From positions 2,356,001-2,420,000 of the forward strand of contig NZ_AP025018.1 in the NCBI RefSeq assembly GCF_019977735.1: DNA of 64,000 nucleotides, written 5' to 3'. This DNA comes from Calothrix sp. PCC 7716 (GTDB taxonomy: Bacteria; Cyanobacteriota; Cyanobacteriia; Cyanobacteriales; Nostocaceae). Made by a program: the position numbers and the translations under genes. The notes beneath the pieces were generated by a model. It saw only the letters and a list, made by a program, of their open reading frames with translations, did no database searches and was not told where the DNA came from. Position 1 is the first letter of the stretch; every line of letters begins with the position of its first letter. Shown piece after piece: positions 22,844 through 32,269 of this stretch.

Positions 22844-22903
22844 GCACAGGCATCCTGCCTGTGCAGTGCATAGTTAATTTTTTACCACAGAGACACAGAG
22901 TTC
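22844..22903. repeat. Dispersed composite repeat, copy 2
   Basis: GCACAGGCA/TGCCTGTGC palindrome (22844-22864) followed by TTTTTTACCACAGAGACACA (from about 22876). This matches the arrangement at 4562-4620. It lies just downstream of the ComB-like gene. Confidence 0.65.
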
Positions 22904-22914
22904 ACAGAGAAATA

Positions 22915-23625
22915 CTAAATTCCCTTATTAACATAAGCACTTTCAACAAATCTAGGAACACAACTACTTACATTAAAAGCTGCTGCCAACTCCACATCTT
23001 GACCAAACCCACGAGAAATTAACTCTTTACCAGAACTACATTTCCTCAAATAACCTAACAAATCATCTTTAGAACTTTGAAACGCTGCAATAGCTACTTG
23101 TGCTTCGGGTGAAAAAGTACCCTTCAAATAACTTAAAATAGCTCCGGCGCCAACTAAATCTTCAAACGCAAAACGTAAACTATCATCTTCCCACCTTTCA
23201 CCTGCGGGTATAACAGCAACATTATCAAACCTTTGAGCAAATTTTGCTACCGCTTCACAATTTCGTAAACAACCAGCTAATGTTAATGTATTTCCAGTTT
23301 CAAGCGTTAGGGTTGCACCATTAGGAGAAGGCAAAACCAATTTTGTTCCAGCAGGTATATTTTGTAATGATGCAGGAGAAAGAGAATACTTCTCAGATTG
23401 TCGTTTGCCTGCCAATTCTGCTTTTAAAGATTCAGCGTAAGCTTTTGCTTCGTCCTTCCATCTATAAGGATAAACGATGGCGCCGTTATTAGTCGCGATT
23501 TCAACACAAGTGGAAAACGACAGAACATCAACAATAATAATGATATTGCTGATAGGTGCTAGTTTGTGGGCGCCGTGTAAACCCCATTCGCAAGTTATAT
23601 CAAACTCTGCTTGGTCATAAATCAT
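22915..23625 (-). CDS. 2-phosphosulfolactate phosphatase family protein (ComB-like)
   Basis: About 236 aa from the ATG at 23625 (MIYDQAEFDITCEWG); an ATG at 23661 would add 12 residues. The ComB family hydrolyses 2-phosphosulfolactate in coenzyme M synthesis in archaea; in cyanobacteria the substrate is not established. Family features: IIIVDVLSFSTCVEIA with the catalytic Asp/Cys region, a VLPSPNGATLTL block, AGCLRN, IPAGERWEDDSLRFAFEDLVGAGAI, and the C-terminal GFGQDVELAAAFNVSS. The enzyme class is Mg-dependent. It is monocistronic with a long gap upstream. The annotation of exact substrate should not be taken from the family name. Confidence 0.88.
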   Translation of the reverse strand: MIYDQAEFDITCEWGLHGAHKLAPISNIIIIVDVLSFSTCVEIATNNGAIVYPYRWKDEAKAYAESLKAELAGKRQSEKYSLSPASLQNIPAGTKLVLPSPNGATLTLETGNTLTLAGCLRNCEAVAKFAQRFDNVAVIPAGERWEDDSLRFAFEDLVGAGAILSYLKGTFSPEAQVAIAAFQSSKDDLLGYLRKCSSGKELISRGFGQDVELAAAFNVSSCVPRFVESAYVNKGI

Positions 23626-23871
23626 AAGGTAGAAAATATTATATTGCGATTTTATTGCCAACAGAGGTTAAAAACAATAATTATTTTCACTTGTAATGCA
23701 CGAATTTCCATATACTACCATAATTTACACCTTCTAGCTTTTCAATACCATATAGTGTAAATCTTGACTGCTAACAATCAAAATTTTTATACCAGCTTTT
23801 ATTGACAGATTATTTAGCTTGCGAATACGATTGAAGCGTTTAAATATAACAGCCCTATATTATCCGTAAAT

Positions 23872-23900
23872 GTAGAGACGTGATATATCACGTCTCTGTA
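23872..23900. repeat. GAGACGTGATATATCACGTCTC palindrome family
   Basis: An 11-bp-arm palindrome built on GAGACGTGATA. Relatives occur at 8538-8565, 30495-30540 (around a longer loop), 38276-38304 (GAGACGTTACATGTAACGTC) and, as half copies, 48415-48427. It is a dispersed intergenic hairpin; the surrounding gap 23662-23956 holds no gene. Confidence 0.65.
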
Positions 23901-23956
23901 AAACGCAAATTTTACGTATTCGGCTTTATTTGAAAAATTTATGAAACAACAAAGTC

Positions 23957-24118
23957 ATGCCAATAATATACGAATTATTTGGAAAACCAGTATGTATTTC
24001 GTCTGAGGAGGATATTCAAGAAAGAAAAGCTGCATTTTGCCCTTTTACAAAAACTAGATGTGATGGAGGAGGCAACCGACATCAAACAAAGATTGATTTA
24101 AATAAAAATCAAAAGTAA
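23957..24118 (+). pseudogene. Truncated possible restriction endonuclease (NotI-like N-terminus)
   Basis: 53 codons from ATG to stop: it begins MPIIYELFGKPVCISSEED and continues with a CPFTKTRCDGGGNRHQTK motif. The start of R.NotI (EFFGHRV... then a CPF motif) looks similar to me, so I suggest a NotI-family enzyme N-terminus. A full enzyme would need about 300 more residues, which are absent. Its last 65 bp overlap the convergent 3' end of a cytosine-5 methyltransferase, exactly the gene arrangement expected for a broken restriction-modification pair. Family assignment is uncertain; truncation is clear if the family is right. Confidence 0.45.
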
Positions 24119-25280
24119 TAGATTTATCAGATAAAAATTGTTCAACTATACATTTACCTAATATACGGGAAAGTATAGGAGGTACAGAATTAGCAACTAA
24201 TCGATGCTGGTCTAAGGTTTTTACACTTCCACTACGTCCACGTATTGGACCGATTAGAATATGTTCGTCTGGAAAACCATGTAATCTCATGCATTCGCGC
24301 GGTGTTAGGTAACGGTCTTCTGAAGGATGGTAAAAAACTTCACCTCCTCTCAATGTTAAACTGGGTTGCCGCCAAGATAATCTTCTAAATTTAGTTGTAT
24401 CTTTGAGAGGGTCAAGCCGTTGTCTTTGTTCAGATGGCAAATTTAATTGTCTCGCTAAACATTCTCCTTCAGGAACCCCATGAATTCTAGCTTGGTCTCG
24501 TTTTGGTGTAATATCCGTATGGTTTGGTACTGTTTCTAGTTCTCCTTTCTTTACAGGTGCTGGTAAATCAGCTATGGCATCATACACTGTTACATATGGT
24601 TTATAAATATAATTAAACAATGTATTTTCTAGCTTATCTGTAGGACAATGAGTGGGTTCGGGAAAAATAAATTTTTCCTGTGACGCTACAATAAATAAAC
24701 GCTCTCGGAGTTGTGGCACTCCGTAGTCAGATGCTTTTAATATTTTATAATTAACTTTATAACCTATTTTTTGTATCTCTTTAATTAAATTCAATAATAC
24801 GCCTCCTTTCTGCTTGTTTAAACAAGGAGCGCTTAAAAGACCTTTAACTTGTTCAATTAGAATTACTTTAGGCAAAAAGACGCGCGCAAATCTTACAATC
24901 TCAAATAGTAACAAACCTCTGTCATCTACTAAAGAATGCCTTTTTCCTATTAATGAAAACGACTGGCAAGGAGGTCCACCAGCTAAAATATCTAGTTCAC
25001 CAGGAGATATGCCTAAGTTTTCAATCAAAATTTCTGGGTTTACTTGTCTAATATCAGAGGCAGTTTCACAATTAATTTTGTTATTAGATAACCAATTATG
25101 AAGTGTTGAAGCAGCATTTACATCTATTTCCGCGCAGAAGAGAGGCTGAAATCCGCATTCGTGTAAGCCTAAATCTATTCCACCAATTCCACTAAAGAGT
25201 GATATTGAAGAATATTGACGCGCGTGTGAAATAGCCATAGACGTAATGTGAGCAAAGTTTTTAAGCACAAGTTCATACAT
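24054..25280 (-). CDS. DNA cytosine-5 methyltransferase, orphan
   Basis: 408 aa. Dcm-type motifs in order: I LFSGIGGIDLGL (AdoMet), II/III region CAEIDVNAASTL, IV GGPPCQSFS with the catalytic Cys, VI IEQVKGLL (EQV replaces the usual ENV), VIII QLRERLF, then a target-recognition region with RRLSWRQPSLTLRGGE and YLTPRECMRLHGFP, and X HRLVANSVPP. It transfers methyl to C5 of cytosine in an unknown site. Its C-terminal about 20 residues are encoded antisense to a truncated nuclease-like gene, so the tail may be non-native. With no intact cognate nuclease it acts as an orphan enzyme; a link to the abundant GGCGCC motif is speculative. An alternative start is the ATG at 25238. Confidence 0.93.
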   Translation of the reverse strand: MYELVLKNFAHITSMAISHARQYSSISLFSGIGGIDLGLHECGFQPLFCAEIDVNAASTLHNWLSNNKINCETASDIRQVNPEILIENLGISPGELDILAGGPPCQSFSLIGKRHSLVDDRGLLLFEIVRFARVFLPKVILIEQVKGLLSAPCLNKQKGGVLLNLIKEIQKIGYKVNYKILKASDYGVPQLRERLFIVASQEKFIFPEPTHCPTDKLENTLFNYIYKPYVTVYDAIADLPAPVKKGELETVPNHTDITPKRDQARIHGVPEGECLARQLNLPSEQRQRLDPLKDTTKFRRLSWRQPSLTLRGGEVFYHPSEDRYLTPRECMRLHGFPDEHILIGPIRGRSGSVKTLDQHRLVANSVPPILSRILGKCIVEQFLSDKSITFDFYLNQSLFDVGCLLHHI

Positions 25281-25369
25281 TTATACCCTAAATTATACTC
25301 AAAAACAAAATATATTACAAAATTATAAGATTTAACAGATGGTTGATTTATTTGTAAGGAAAGGCTTGC

Positions 25370-25387
25370 GATGCCTGTTCCACAAGA
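25370..25387. repeat. Degenerate GATGCC-TTCCACAAG repeat
   Basis: Partial member of the GGGCATCC/TTCCACAAG palindrome family in the gap between the glycosyltransferase remnant and the methyltransferase. Nothing else is seen in 25281-25450. Confidence 0.45.
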
Positions 25388-25450
25388 AGTATGTTAAATT
25401 AGATTGTGCTTTCTTGAAGGATTACTAGTTTAAAGGTAAGCAGTTTATTT

Positions 25451-25678
25451 TTAGTTAAATTTGTTTAGTTTCCATAACGGTGTTGAACCTTTGTAAGCTT
25501 CTTCAAGTTTAATTTTATGTTTGCTAGTCAGTTCATTACGTAGTTGCTCGTCAGCGTTGAAAAGAAAATAGGTAGTAAAATTGTTAGAAATTTTTGATAT
25601 ATTAAATTCTTTGGCTTTGAATGCCTGAAATTTGACTTGATCATCTAATAAATAACTCCATGACATTAAATTACCAAA
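25451..25678 (-). pseudogene. C-terminal part of the glycosyltransferase beyond an in-frame stop
   Basis: Directly after the TGA at 25681-25679 the same frame stays open for 75 more codons to 25451 (FGNLMSWSYLLDDQVKF, then an ATG-independent run ending KLEEAYKGSTPLWKLNKFN). The content continues the family's C-terminal pattern (SYLLD, FLFN, LWKL). It is therefore the end of one gene, not a separate small gene. A single nonsense mutation (for example CGA or TGG to TGA) explains it; read-through cannot be excluded. Confidence 0.75.
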
Positions 25679-27052
25679 TCACCAGTCATTATCACAGTCT
25701 ACGCATACTATCAATGGTGATTTACTTTGATTAACGATTTGAGCTAGTTGGGGATTTTCGTAATTATAATATTTATTCCACCATGCTTTTTGTTGGAAGT
25801 TTAACGACCATGATGTTATACTCATGACAATTATTGCAGCTAGAACTGTTCGCCAAATTACTTTAGATAATTGACTATGCTTTTGGTTTTCTTTAACTTT
25901 TGTACCTAGCAAATAGGCAAGAATTAAAAGGTAGCCAAGGTAAGGTATTATTGAGTAACGTAATTGAATTGAGCGTGTTCCACCAAAAATTATATCGGGA
26001 ATAGCTAGAGTTAATACGGGCAAGAATGTTAATATCCATAAAAAAGAAGATGCCTTTTTAGGCGCCTTGTGTAAAAAGTAAACGGCAAATAAAGTTAGTA
26101 ATATTAGCGCTCGGATAGTTAACCACCAGAAGGCATTTTCTGTATTATCTCTGAGATAAATGGGTGTGATGTCAAAAAAGATACGGCTAAAATGAACTTG
26201 CCAACCTGTTAGTAAGTCATTAAAAGCTAATGGATTATTTATCCAACTTACTGTTTCCACAACTTTATTAATCTGAGATAGAATCAAAAATAACCAAGGT
26301 GAAAATGCTAATAATGCTAGAAGAGTTGACTGTAAATAATTGGTTAAAATCTTTTTATTTCTAATACCGTAATTTACTACTACATATATTCCATGTGTTA
26401 CAGCAACGAATCCAAAAATTAAATGCGTGTAAAAACCAAGTATAACTGTTCCTGTGTAAATAAACCAATCTTGCTTAGTCTGGCGCCGGATAGCTCGAAG
26501 CATAATAGCACTAGATAGTAAAATTGTCAAGATATGCAAACTGTACATTCTTGCTTCTTGTGCGAACAAAATATGAAATGGTGATACCGCTATAAGTAAC
26601 GTGGCAACAGTAGCTATAAATGATGATTCAAATAACTCAATACAAAACCAGTAAGCAACTCTTAGCGTCAACACACTGAATATTGCAGAAACACTGCGGA
26701 TAGCTGTAGGTGAGGAACCAAAGATATTAACCCAAAAGTGTGTAAGGACAAAATATAATGGTGTGTGCTTTGGGTCTTCTGTACCAAGACCTTTGATAAC
26801 ATCAATCGTATTTTTTTCAGGAGTTGGTGTTTGAAATTTTTGTAAATCCTTTATTGGAGTAACTTGACCATTTACAGCTCCTTGGACTAGTTCTTGCTTT
26901 GTGTGACCGTGGACTCGCAATAACGTAAACGTCTCATCTGCCCAATATAACTTGTAGTGCAGGTTAATAAACCGCATTATTACACTTGCTACAAGTATTA
27001 CAAGAAATACGCTTCGCCATATGCTGGGTTTGCTTGTGGTACTGTTTTGCAT
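25679..27052 (-). CDS. GT39-like membrane glycosyltransferase, interrupted
   Basis: 457 aa up to an in-frame TGA; the original protein would be about 533 aa. It begins MQNSTTSKPSIWRSVFLVIL, an N-terminal membrane segment. The first periplasmic loop carries the acidic pair of the GT-C/GT39 fold (YWADETFTLLR). About ten hydrophobic segments follow, with EDPKHTPLYFVLTHFW and ISPFHILFAQEARMYSLH as typical motifs. Such enzymes move sugar from polyprenyl-phosphate donors onto outer-face acceptors. The C-terminal soluble end lies after the stop, so the membrane core remains and activity is possible. It is divergent from the SAM methyltransferase at 27146. Confidence 0.85.
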   Translation of the reverse strand: MQNSTTSKPSIWRSVFLVILVASVIMRFINLHYKLYWADETFTLLRVHGHTKQELVQGAVNGQVTPIKDLQKFQTPTPEKNTIDVIKGLGTEDPKHTPLYFVLTHFWVNIFGSSPTAIRSVSAIFSVLTLRVAYWFCIELFESSFIATVATLLIAVSPFHILFAQEARMYSLHILTILLSSAIMLRAIRRQTKQDWFIYTGTVILGFYTHLIFGFVAVTHGIYVVVNYGIRNKKILTNYLQSTLLALLAFSPWLFLILSQINKVVETVSWINNPLAFNDLLTGWQVHFSRIFFDITPIYLRDNTENAFWWLTIRALILLTLFAVYFLHKAPKKASSFLWILTFLPVLTLAIPDIIFGGTRSIQLRYSIIPYLGYLLILAYLLGTKVKENQKHSQLSKVIWRTVLAAIIVMSITSWSLNFQQKAWWNKYYNYENPQLAQIVNQSKSPLIVCVDCDNDW

Positions 27053-27145
27053 TATTTAACTATATATATATGTTGAATTTAATATAACCGTTCAAAACGC
27101 CCAACCACGCGATAGACTCAGAGATGCAGCGATGTTGTTTATACT

Positions 27146-28327
27146 ATGTCCGATACTCAAAAAGTTAGCGAGAAAGTTGCTAAACTCTACGATACATATC
27201 CGTTTCCGCCAGAACCTATACTAGATGAGGCGCCTCCAGGTTACAATTGGCGGTGGAATTGGTTGACTGCCTATAATTTTTGTACTGGCATGAAACCGCA
27301 AAAACGAGATATTCGTATTCTCGATGCTGGTTGTGGGTCGGGTGTTGGAACTGAGTATTTAGTACATTTGAACCCAGAGGCACAGGTTGTAGGGATAGAT
27401 TTAAGTGCGGGAACACTCGCTGTGGCTAGAGAACGTTGTCAACGTAGCGGCGCCAATCGTGTAGAATTTCATCAGCTAAGTTTATTTGATGTCGAACAGC
27501 TACCTGGGGAATTTGATTTAATAAATTGTGTTGGGGTTCTACATCATACCGATGACCCAGTTCGAGGAATTCAAGCTTTAGCAAAAAAACTGGCGCCTGG
27601 TGGTTTGTTTCATATATTTGTATATGGGGAATTAGGACGTTGGGAAATTCAACTTATGCAACGTGCTGTTGCGTTACTCCAAGGTGATAAACGTGGAGAT
27701 TATAAAGATGGAGTCAAAGTGGGACGGCAAATTTTTGCTTCGCTTCCAGAAAATAATCGAATTGTGAAGCGAGATAAGGAACGGTGGTCATTAGAAAATC
27801 ATCGTGATGAGAATTTCGCGGATATGTACGTACATCCCCAGGAGATTGACTATAACATTGATACGCTATTTGAGCTTATTGATGCTTCGGGTTTGGAATT
27901 TGTCGGTTTTTCAAATCCTGGGTTTTGGGACTTGCAAGCGCTTTTGGGTAAATCACCTGAACTAATGGAGCGTGCAGAAGGTTTGACGGAGCGTCAGCGT
28001 TATCGTTTGATTGAATTATTAAATCCTGAAACTAGTCATTACGAGTTTTTTCTGGCACGTCCACCTTTGAATAAAGCTAACTGGTCATCAAATAGTATAT
28101 TACTAAGTGCGATACCTGAAGTTAGCCCATGCATAGATGGGTTCCCAAGTCAAACAATATTTAACTATGATTACAAAATAGTAAATCTATCTAACGCAGA
28201 GTTAGCTTTTATGCAGGCTTGTGATAACAGTAAAAGTGTGGATGAAATTTTAAAATCTGTAGATTTCAATTTGGATGGAGTCCGGCGCCTCCTAACACAA
28301 CAATTAATTATGATGGCGCCAATGTAG
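27146..28327 (+). CDS. Class I SAM-dependent methyltransferase
   Basis: 393 aa. The N-terminus (VAKLYDTYPFPPEPIL) is typical of a cyanobacterial methyltransferase subfamily. Motif I ILDAGCGSGVGTEYL binds AdoMet, VVGIDLS is motif II, and FDLINCVGVLHHTDDP with LAPGGLF are motifs IV/V. The C-terminal about 130 residues form an extra domain, including LIELLNPETSHYEFFLARPP and a helical end (DEILKSVDFNLDGVRRLL) that resembles small coupling domains in peptide or lipid modification. The substrate is unknown. Divergent from the glycosyltransferase; monocistronic. Confidence 0.85.
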   Translation: MSDTQKVSEKVAKLYDTYPFPPEPILDEAPPGYNWRWNWLTAYNFCTGMKPQKRDIRILDAGCGSGVGTEYLVHLNPEAQVVGIDLSAGTLAVARERCQRSGANRVEFHQLSLFDVEQLPGEFDLINCVGVLHHTDDPVRGIQALAKKLAPGGLFHIFVYGELGRWEIQLMQRAVALLQGDKRGDYKDGVKVGRQIFASLPENNRIVKRDKERWSLENHRDENFADMYVHPQEIDYNIDTLFELIDASGLEFVGFSNPGFWDLQALLGKSPELMERAEGLTERQRYRLIELLNPETSHYEFFLARPPLNKANWSSNSILLSAIPEVSPCIDGFPSQTIFNYDYKIVNLSNAELAFMQACDNSKSVDEILKSVDFNLDGVRRLLTQQLIMMAPM

Positions 28328-28822
28328 TTCGTAGATATGCACAGGATAGAAAAAACTAAATGTAGATAATTATGATTAGTGAGTGCAGTGTATTCCTCGG
28401 AAATATCAAGTGTGATATATCACTCAGTAAGTAGAGTCTACTGAAATTAGGTTCAGCAAGACACAAACGGGTGAAAAGTAGGAGCTAAAATGTGAAGGGG
28501 AAGGATGAATATTTATCGCTTCAAGTAAAATAAGCCTTGAGAGCAGGTTATCATCCTGATTGGTTTTCGCTTTTTCGACAAAGTTCGTAACGGGCGCCAA
28601 TCCTCGCAATATTGAGCATGAAATGGAGGCAATGTCCAGTTTTCAATCACTAAATGGTCAATCAGTTGCCTAAAACGGGTTACGTGGGGCGAATTCTTGG
28701 TCAAATTGGAGTTAACAATTAAGTTAGTTGTTTTTTTCTAAAGTAATGTTACCCAATCGTGATATGATTTTACTGGCTGAGTGTGCAGTCAACATAACTA
28801 GAAAATACTGGTTTAAAGTCCC
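28328..28822. other. 495-bp spacer upstream of the ATP synthase operon
   Basis: It contains a short palindrome AGTGTGATATATCACT (28408-28423) related to the GAGACG hairpin family, and a AGTAGAGTCTACT palindrome (28430-28442). No plausible coding frame is seen; open frames on the minus strand lack any recognisable pattern. The atp promoter should lie in the last 200 bp, where I cannot place its boxes reliably. Confidence 0.4.
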
Positions 28823-29260
28823 GTGAGCTTGTCAGAAGAAACAACCGAACCCACACCAACAATACGACAAGAAGCTCAATCCGGTGTTGAGGACTCCGAG
28901 CCAGTTGGTTCTATGCAAGAGTTCTATCGACTCTATCAAGAGTTGCTAACGATTACTCTTGTGATAACGGGGATTATTTTCGTCTCTGTTTGGATTTTCT
29001 ATTCTCTGAACATTGCCCTAAACTATTTGCTTGGGGCGTGTGCCGGCTTAGTTTATATTAGAATGTTGGCGAAAGATGTTGAGGGATTGGGGCCAGAAAA
29101 ACAGAAGCTAAGTAAAACGCGCTTCGCATTATTGGTAATAGTAATTTTGCTCGCATCGCGGTGGGATGAATTACAGGTAATGCCCATATTTTTGGGATTT
29201 CTGACTTATAAGGCAACTCTCATCTTCTATGTAATTCGGACGGCTTTTAACGCTGACTAG
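28823..29260 (+). CDS. atp1: ATP synthase protein I
   Basis: 145 aa from a GTG. The N-terminal 40 residues are acidic and cytoplasmic; four hydrophobic segments follow ([63 protein letters not shown]). AtpI assists assembly of the c-ring or ion uptake and is not part of the final enzyme. It is the first gene of the atp operon, 122 bp before atpB, as usual in cyanobacteria. Confidence 0.9.
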   Translation: MSLSEETTEPTPTIRQEAQSGVEDSEPVGSMQEFYRLYQELLTITLVITGIIFVSVWIFYSLNIALNYLLGACAGLVYIRMLAKDVEGLGPEKQKLSKTRFALLVIVILLASRWDELQVMPIFLGFLTYKATLIFYVIRTAFNAD

Positions 29261-29382
29261 CGCTTTATACGCGGGATAACCGAAAAAGTAAATCTAGATT
29301 TTGCGGTTAGGTTTATATCTACCCGTAAGATTTGCCCCTGCTCTTAATTTAAGATGGGAGAAACATTTGATATAGGAAGAAA

Positions 29383-30135
29383 ATGGTGAATTTTATCAAC
29401 GTCTTCCATTCTCTTACCCTTGCCGAGTTAGAAGTTGGAAAACACTTTTACTGGGAATTGGGTGGATTAAAAGTACATGGGCAAGTATTTCTCACTTCTT
29501 GGTTTGTTATTGGTCTTCTCGTAATAGCATCGCTTGCTGCAACGAGAAATATCCAGAAAGTTCCTAGTGGTATCCAAAATTTAATGGAATATGCCCTAGA
29601 ATTTATTCGGGACTTGACAAAAAACCAAATTGGTGAGAAAGAGTATCGCCCTTGGGTGCCTTTTATTGGCACATTATTTTTGTTTATTTTTGTCTCGAAC
29701 TGGTCTGGTGCTTTAATACCTTGGAAGCTATTAAAATTGCCTGAAGGTGAATTAGCGGCGCCGACTAATGACATCAATACAACTGTTGCATTGGCATTGC
29801 TGACTTCTTTAGCGTACTTTTACGCTGGTTTTAGCAAAAAAGGTTTGGGTTATTTCAGAAAGTATATCGAACCAACCCCAATCTTGTTACCAATTGCAAT
29901 TCTTGAAGATTTCACCAAACCTCTTTCCCTAAGTTTCCGTCTTTTTGGTAACATTTTGGCGGATGAGCTGGTGGTTGGAGTACTAGTTTTACTAGTTCCT
30001 TTGTTTGTTCCTCTACCGGTAATGGCTCTTGGTTTATTTACCAGTGCTATTCAAGCGTTAGTGTTTGCCACCCTAGCTGCTGCCTATATTCATGAGGCAT
30101 TAGAAGGACATGGCGAAGAACACGAGGAACATTAA
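29383..30135 (+). CDS. atpB: ATP synthase F0 subunit a
   Basis: 250 aa with five or six membrane helices. The essential Arg lies in [20 protein letters not shown], in the helix that faces the c-ring. Subunit a forms the two proton half-channels in the thylakoid membrane. The start follows the family ([21 protein letters not shown]). A His/Glu-rich C-terminus ([14 protein letters not shown]) ends the protein. Confidence 0.97.
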   Translation: MVNFINVFHSLTLAELEVGKHFYWELGGLKVHGQVFLTSWFVIGLLVIASLAATRNIQKVPSGIQNLMEYALEFIRDLTKNQIGEKEYRPWVPFIGTLFLFIFVSNWSGALIPWKLLKLPEGELAAPTNDINTTVALALLTSLAYFYAGFSKKGLGYFRKYIEPTPILLPIAILEDFTKPLSLSFRLFGNILADELVVGVLVLLVPLFVPLPVMALGLFTSAIQALVFATLAAAYIHEALEGHGEEHEEH

Positions 30136-30162
30136 ACAACATCAAAAGATACATCGATTTGA

Positions 30163-30480
<318 letters not shown>

Positions 30481-30607
30481 TACAAATTTTTAATGTAGAG
30501 ACGCTGTATGTATAGTTAGTAACTATCACCGTCTCTACAGTAATACGCCCCCAAATTTTGGATTTTATCAATAAAAATTGCCGTATAGTGCGCGGACGAG
30601 GCAAGAA

Positions 30608-31033
30608 ATGTTTGATTTTGATGCAACCCTGCCTTTAATGGCATTACAATTCCTGCTTTTGGCGGCTTTATTAAACTCGATCTTCTATAAGCCTTTAACA
30701 AAGGCACTAGATGACCGCGATAACTACATTAGAACCAACAAGGTTGATGCTCGCGAGCGTTTGGATAAAGCCGAGCGAATAGCGAAAGATTACGAACTGC
30801 AACTTGCAGAAGCACGTAAGCAAGCACAAGCAGCAATAAATCAGGCTGAAGCAGATGCTCAATCAATTTATTCTAAGAGTATTGCAGAAGCTCAACAAGA
30901 AGTTCAAAAGCAGCGTGAAGAAGCATCACGCGAAATTGAAAGTCAAAAAGAGTCAGCGATGCGTTCTTTAGAACAACGAGTAGACTCTTTAAGTCAGCAA
31001 ATTCTAGATAAATTATTGGGACAAACTGTTTAG
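30608..31033 (+). CDS. atpG: ATP synthase F0 subunit b'
   Basis: 141 aa from the ATG at 30608 ([20 protein letters not shown]); a TTG at 30578 would add ten residues without family support. One N-terminal membrane helix is followed by a long charged coiled coil with many Ala/Gln/Glu heptads. b' pairs with b (atpF) in the peripheral stalk of photosynthetic ATP synthases; the presence of both marks a phototroph. Start and length fit the family. Confidence 0.95.
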   Translation: MFDFDATLPLMALQFLLLAALLNSIFYKPLTKALDDRDNYIRTNKVDARERLDKAERIAKDYELQLAEARKQAQAAINQAEADAQSIYSKSIAEAQQEVQKQREEASREIESQKESAMRSLEQRVDSLSQQILDKLLGQTV

Positions 31034-31139
31034 ACAAAGCGATATATTTTTTCATCGCCCTATCAGTCCCAAAAGCCCAACATATTTTTTATATATTGGG
31101 GAGAAATCAACGTATTAGCAGTTAAGTACGCAGTTGTAG

Positions 31140-31691
31140 ATGGGTATAATGGGCACCTTAATATTATTGGCGACAGAGGCGGTTGCCGGTCACGCCGAAG
31201 AAGGTGGTTTCGGTCTAAACCTAGACATTTTAGAAACCAATATAATTAACCTGGCAATTCTGGTTGGCGTACTAGTTGTATTTGGACGTAAGTTTCTTAC
31301 TGATACTTTGAGCGCGCGTCGTACTAGTATTGAAATCGAAATAAAAGAAGCAGAAGGACGTGCCAAAGAAGCAGAGAAGTCATTAGCAGAAGCGCAAAAG
31401 AATTTAACTCAAGCACAGCAAGAAGCGGAGCGCATCCGTTCTTCTGCTAGCGAAAATGCTCAAAAAGCTAAAGAAGCTATTTTGGCACGTGCCCAAGTCG
31501 ATGTGCAGCGTCTTAAAGATGCTGCTGCTGCTGATTTGACGAGCGAACAAGATAAAGCAATTGCACAACTACGATCGAGAGTTGTTGCGCTGGCTCTTCA
31601 AAAAGCTGAGTCACAGCTAAAATCTGGAATTGCTGAAGATACACAGCACGCATTAATCGACCGCAGCATTGCGCTATTGGAGGTAAGTTAG
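31140..31691 (+). CDS. atpF: ATP synthase F0 subunit b
   Basis: 183 aa. The N-terminus [19 protein letters not shown] precedes the membrane helix ([21 protein letters not shown]). The rest is a long coiled coil ([17 protein letters not shown] and following). It is the stator partner of b'. The stop at 31691 abuts the atpH start at 31692, so translation is likely coupled. Confidence 0.96.
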   Translation: MGIMGTLILLATEAVAGHAEEGGFGLNLDILETNIINLAILVGVLVVFGRKFLTDTLSARRTSIEIEIKEAEGRAKEAEKSLAEAQKNLTQAQQEAERIRSSASENAQKAKEAILARAQVDVQRLKDAAAADLTSEQDKAIAQLRSRVVALALQKAESQLKSGIAEDTQHALIDRSIALLEVS

Positions 31692-32243
31692 ATGAAAAGT
31701 ACTGTTGCTACTGAAGAAATCGCTGCTCCTTATGCACAGGCATTAATGTCTGTAGCGCAATCTAATAACTTGACCGAAGCGTTTGGTGATGACGCGCGGT
31801 CAATAGTCGGTTTACTTTCTGAAAGCGAAGACCTTCGTAACTTTTTTGACAACCCTTTCATTCAAATTGATACAAAGAAGTCTCTTGTTAATCGTTTACT
31901 GAGCGACGATACGAACGGCTTCTTTCGGAATTTTTTGATGCTATTGGTTGATAGAAAGCGAATTTCTTTCCTTGAACCAATCATGAGGCAGTATTTATCA
32001 CTGCTACGCGAATTAAATCAGACGGTTTTAGCTGAAGTAACTTCTGCAATTCCTTTAAGTGAAGCGCAAGAGCAAGCAGTAATCGAAAAAGTCGTTGCGA
32101 TGACTAACGCGCGTTCTGTGGAGCTTGAAAAAAAGGTAAACAGCGATTTGATTGGTGGTGTCATCATCAAAGTTGGTTCGCAGGTAATTGATGCTTCTTT
32201 ACGCGGTCAATTACGGCGCCTGTCTTTAAGTTTAGGTAGTTAA
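31692..32243 (+). CDS. atpH: ATP synthase F1 subunit delta
   Basis: 183 aa, normal length. It has the N-terminal helical bundle ([14 protein letters not shown]) and the C-terminal conserved segment ([27 protein letters not shown]). Delta links the peripheral stalk to the top of F1. Its ATG follows the atpF stop directly; atpA starts 27 bp later. Confidence 0.97.
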   Translation: MKSTVATEEIAAPYAQALMSVAQSNNLTEAFGDDARSIVGLLSESEDLRNFFDNPFIQIDTKKSLVNRLLSDDTNGFFRNFLMLLVDRKRISFLEPIMRQYLSLLRELNQTVLAEVTSAIPLSEAQEQAVIEKVVAMTNARSVELEKKVNSDLIGGVIIKVGSQVIDASLRGQLRRLSLSLGS

Positions 32244-32269
32244 ACGTCTCTAAAGAAAGCACGAGAAAC

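Noticed and set aside
28424-28704. Two overlapping minus-strand frames upstream of atp1
   Set aside because: Neither has a ribosome-binding site or recognisable motif, and the gap is the expected atp promoter region.
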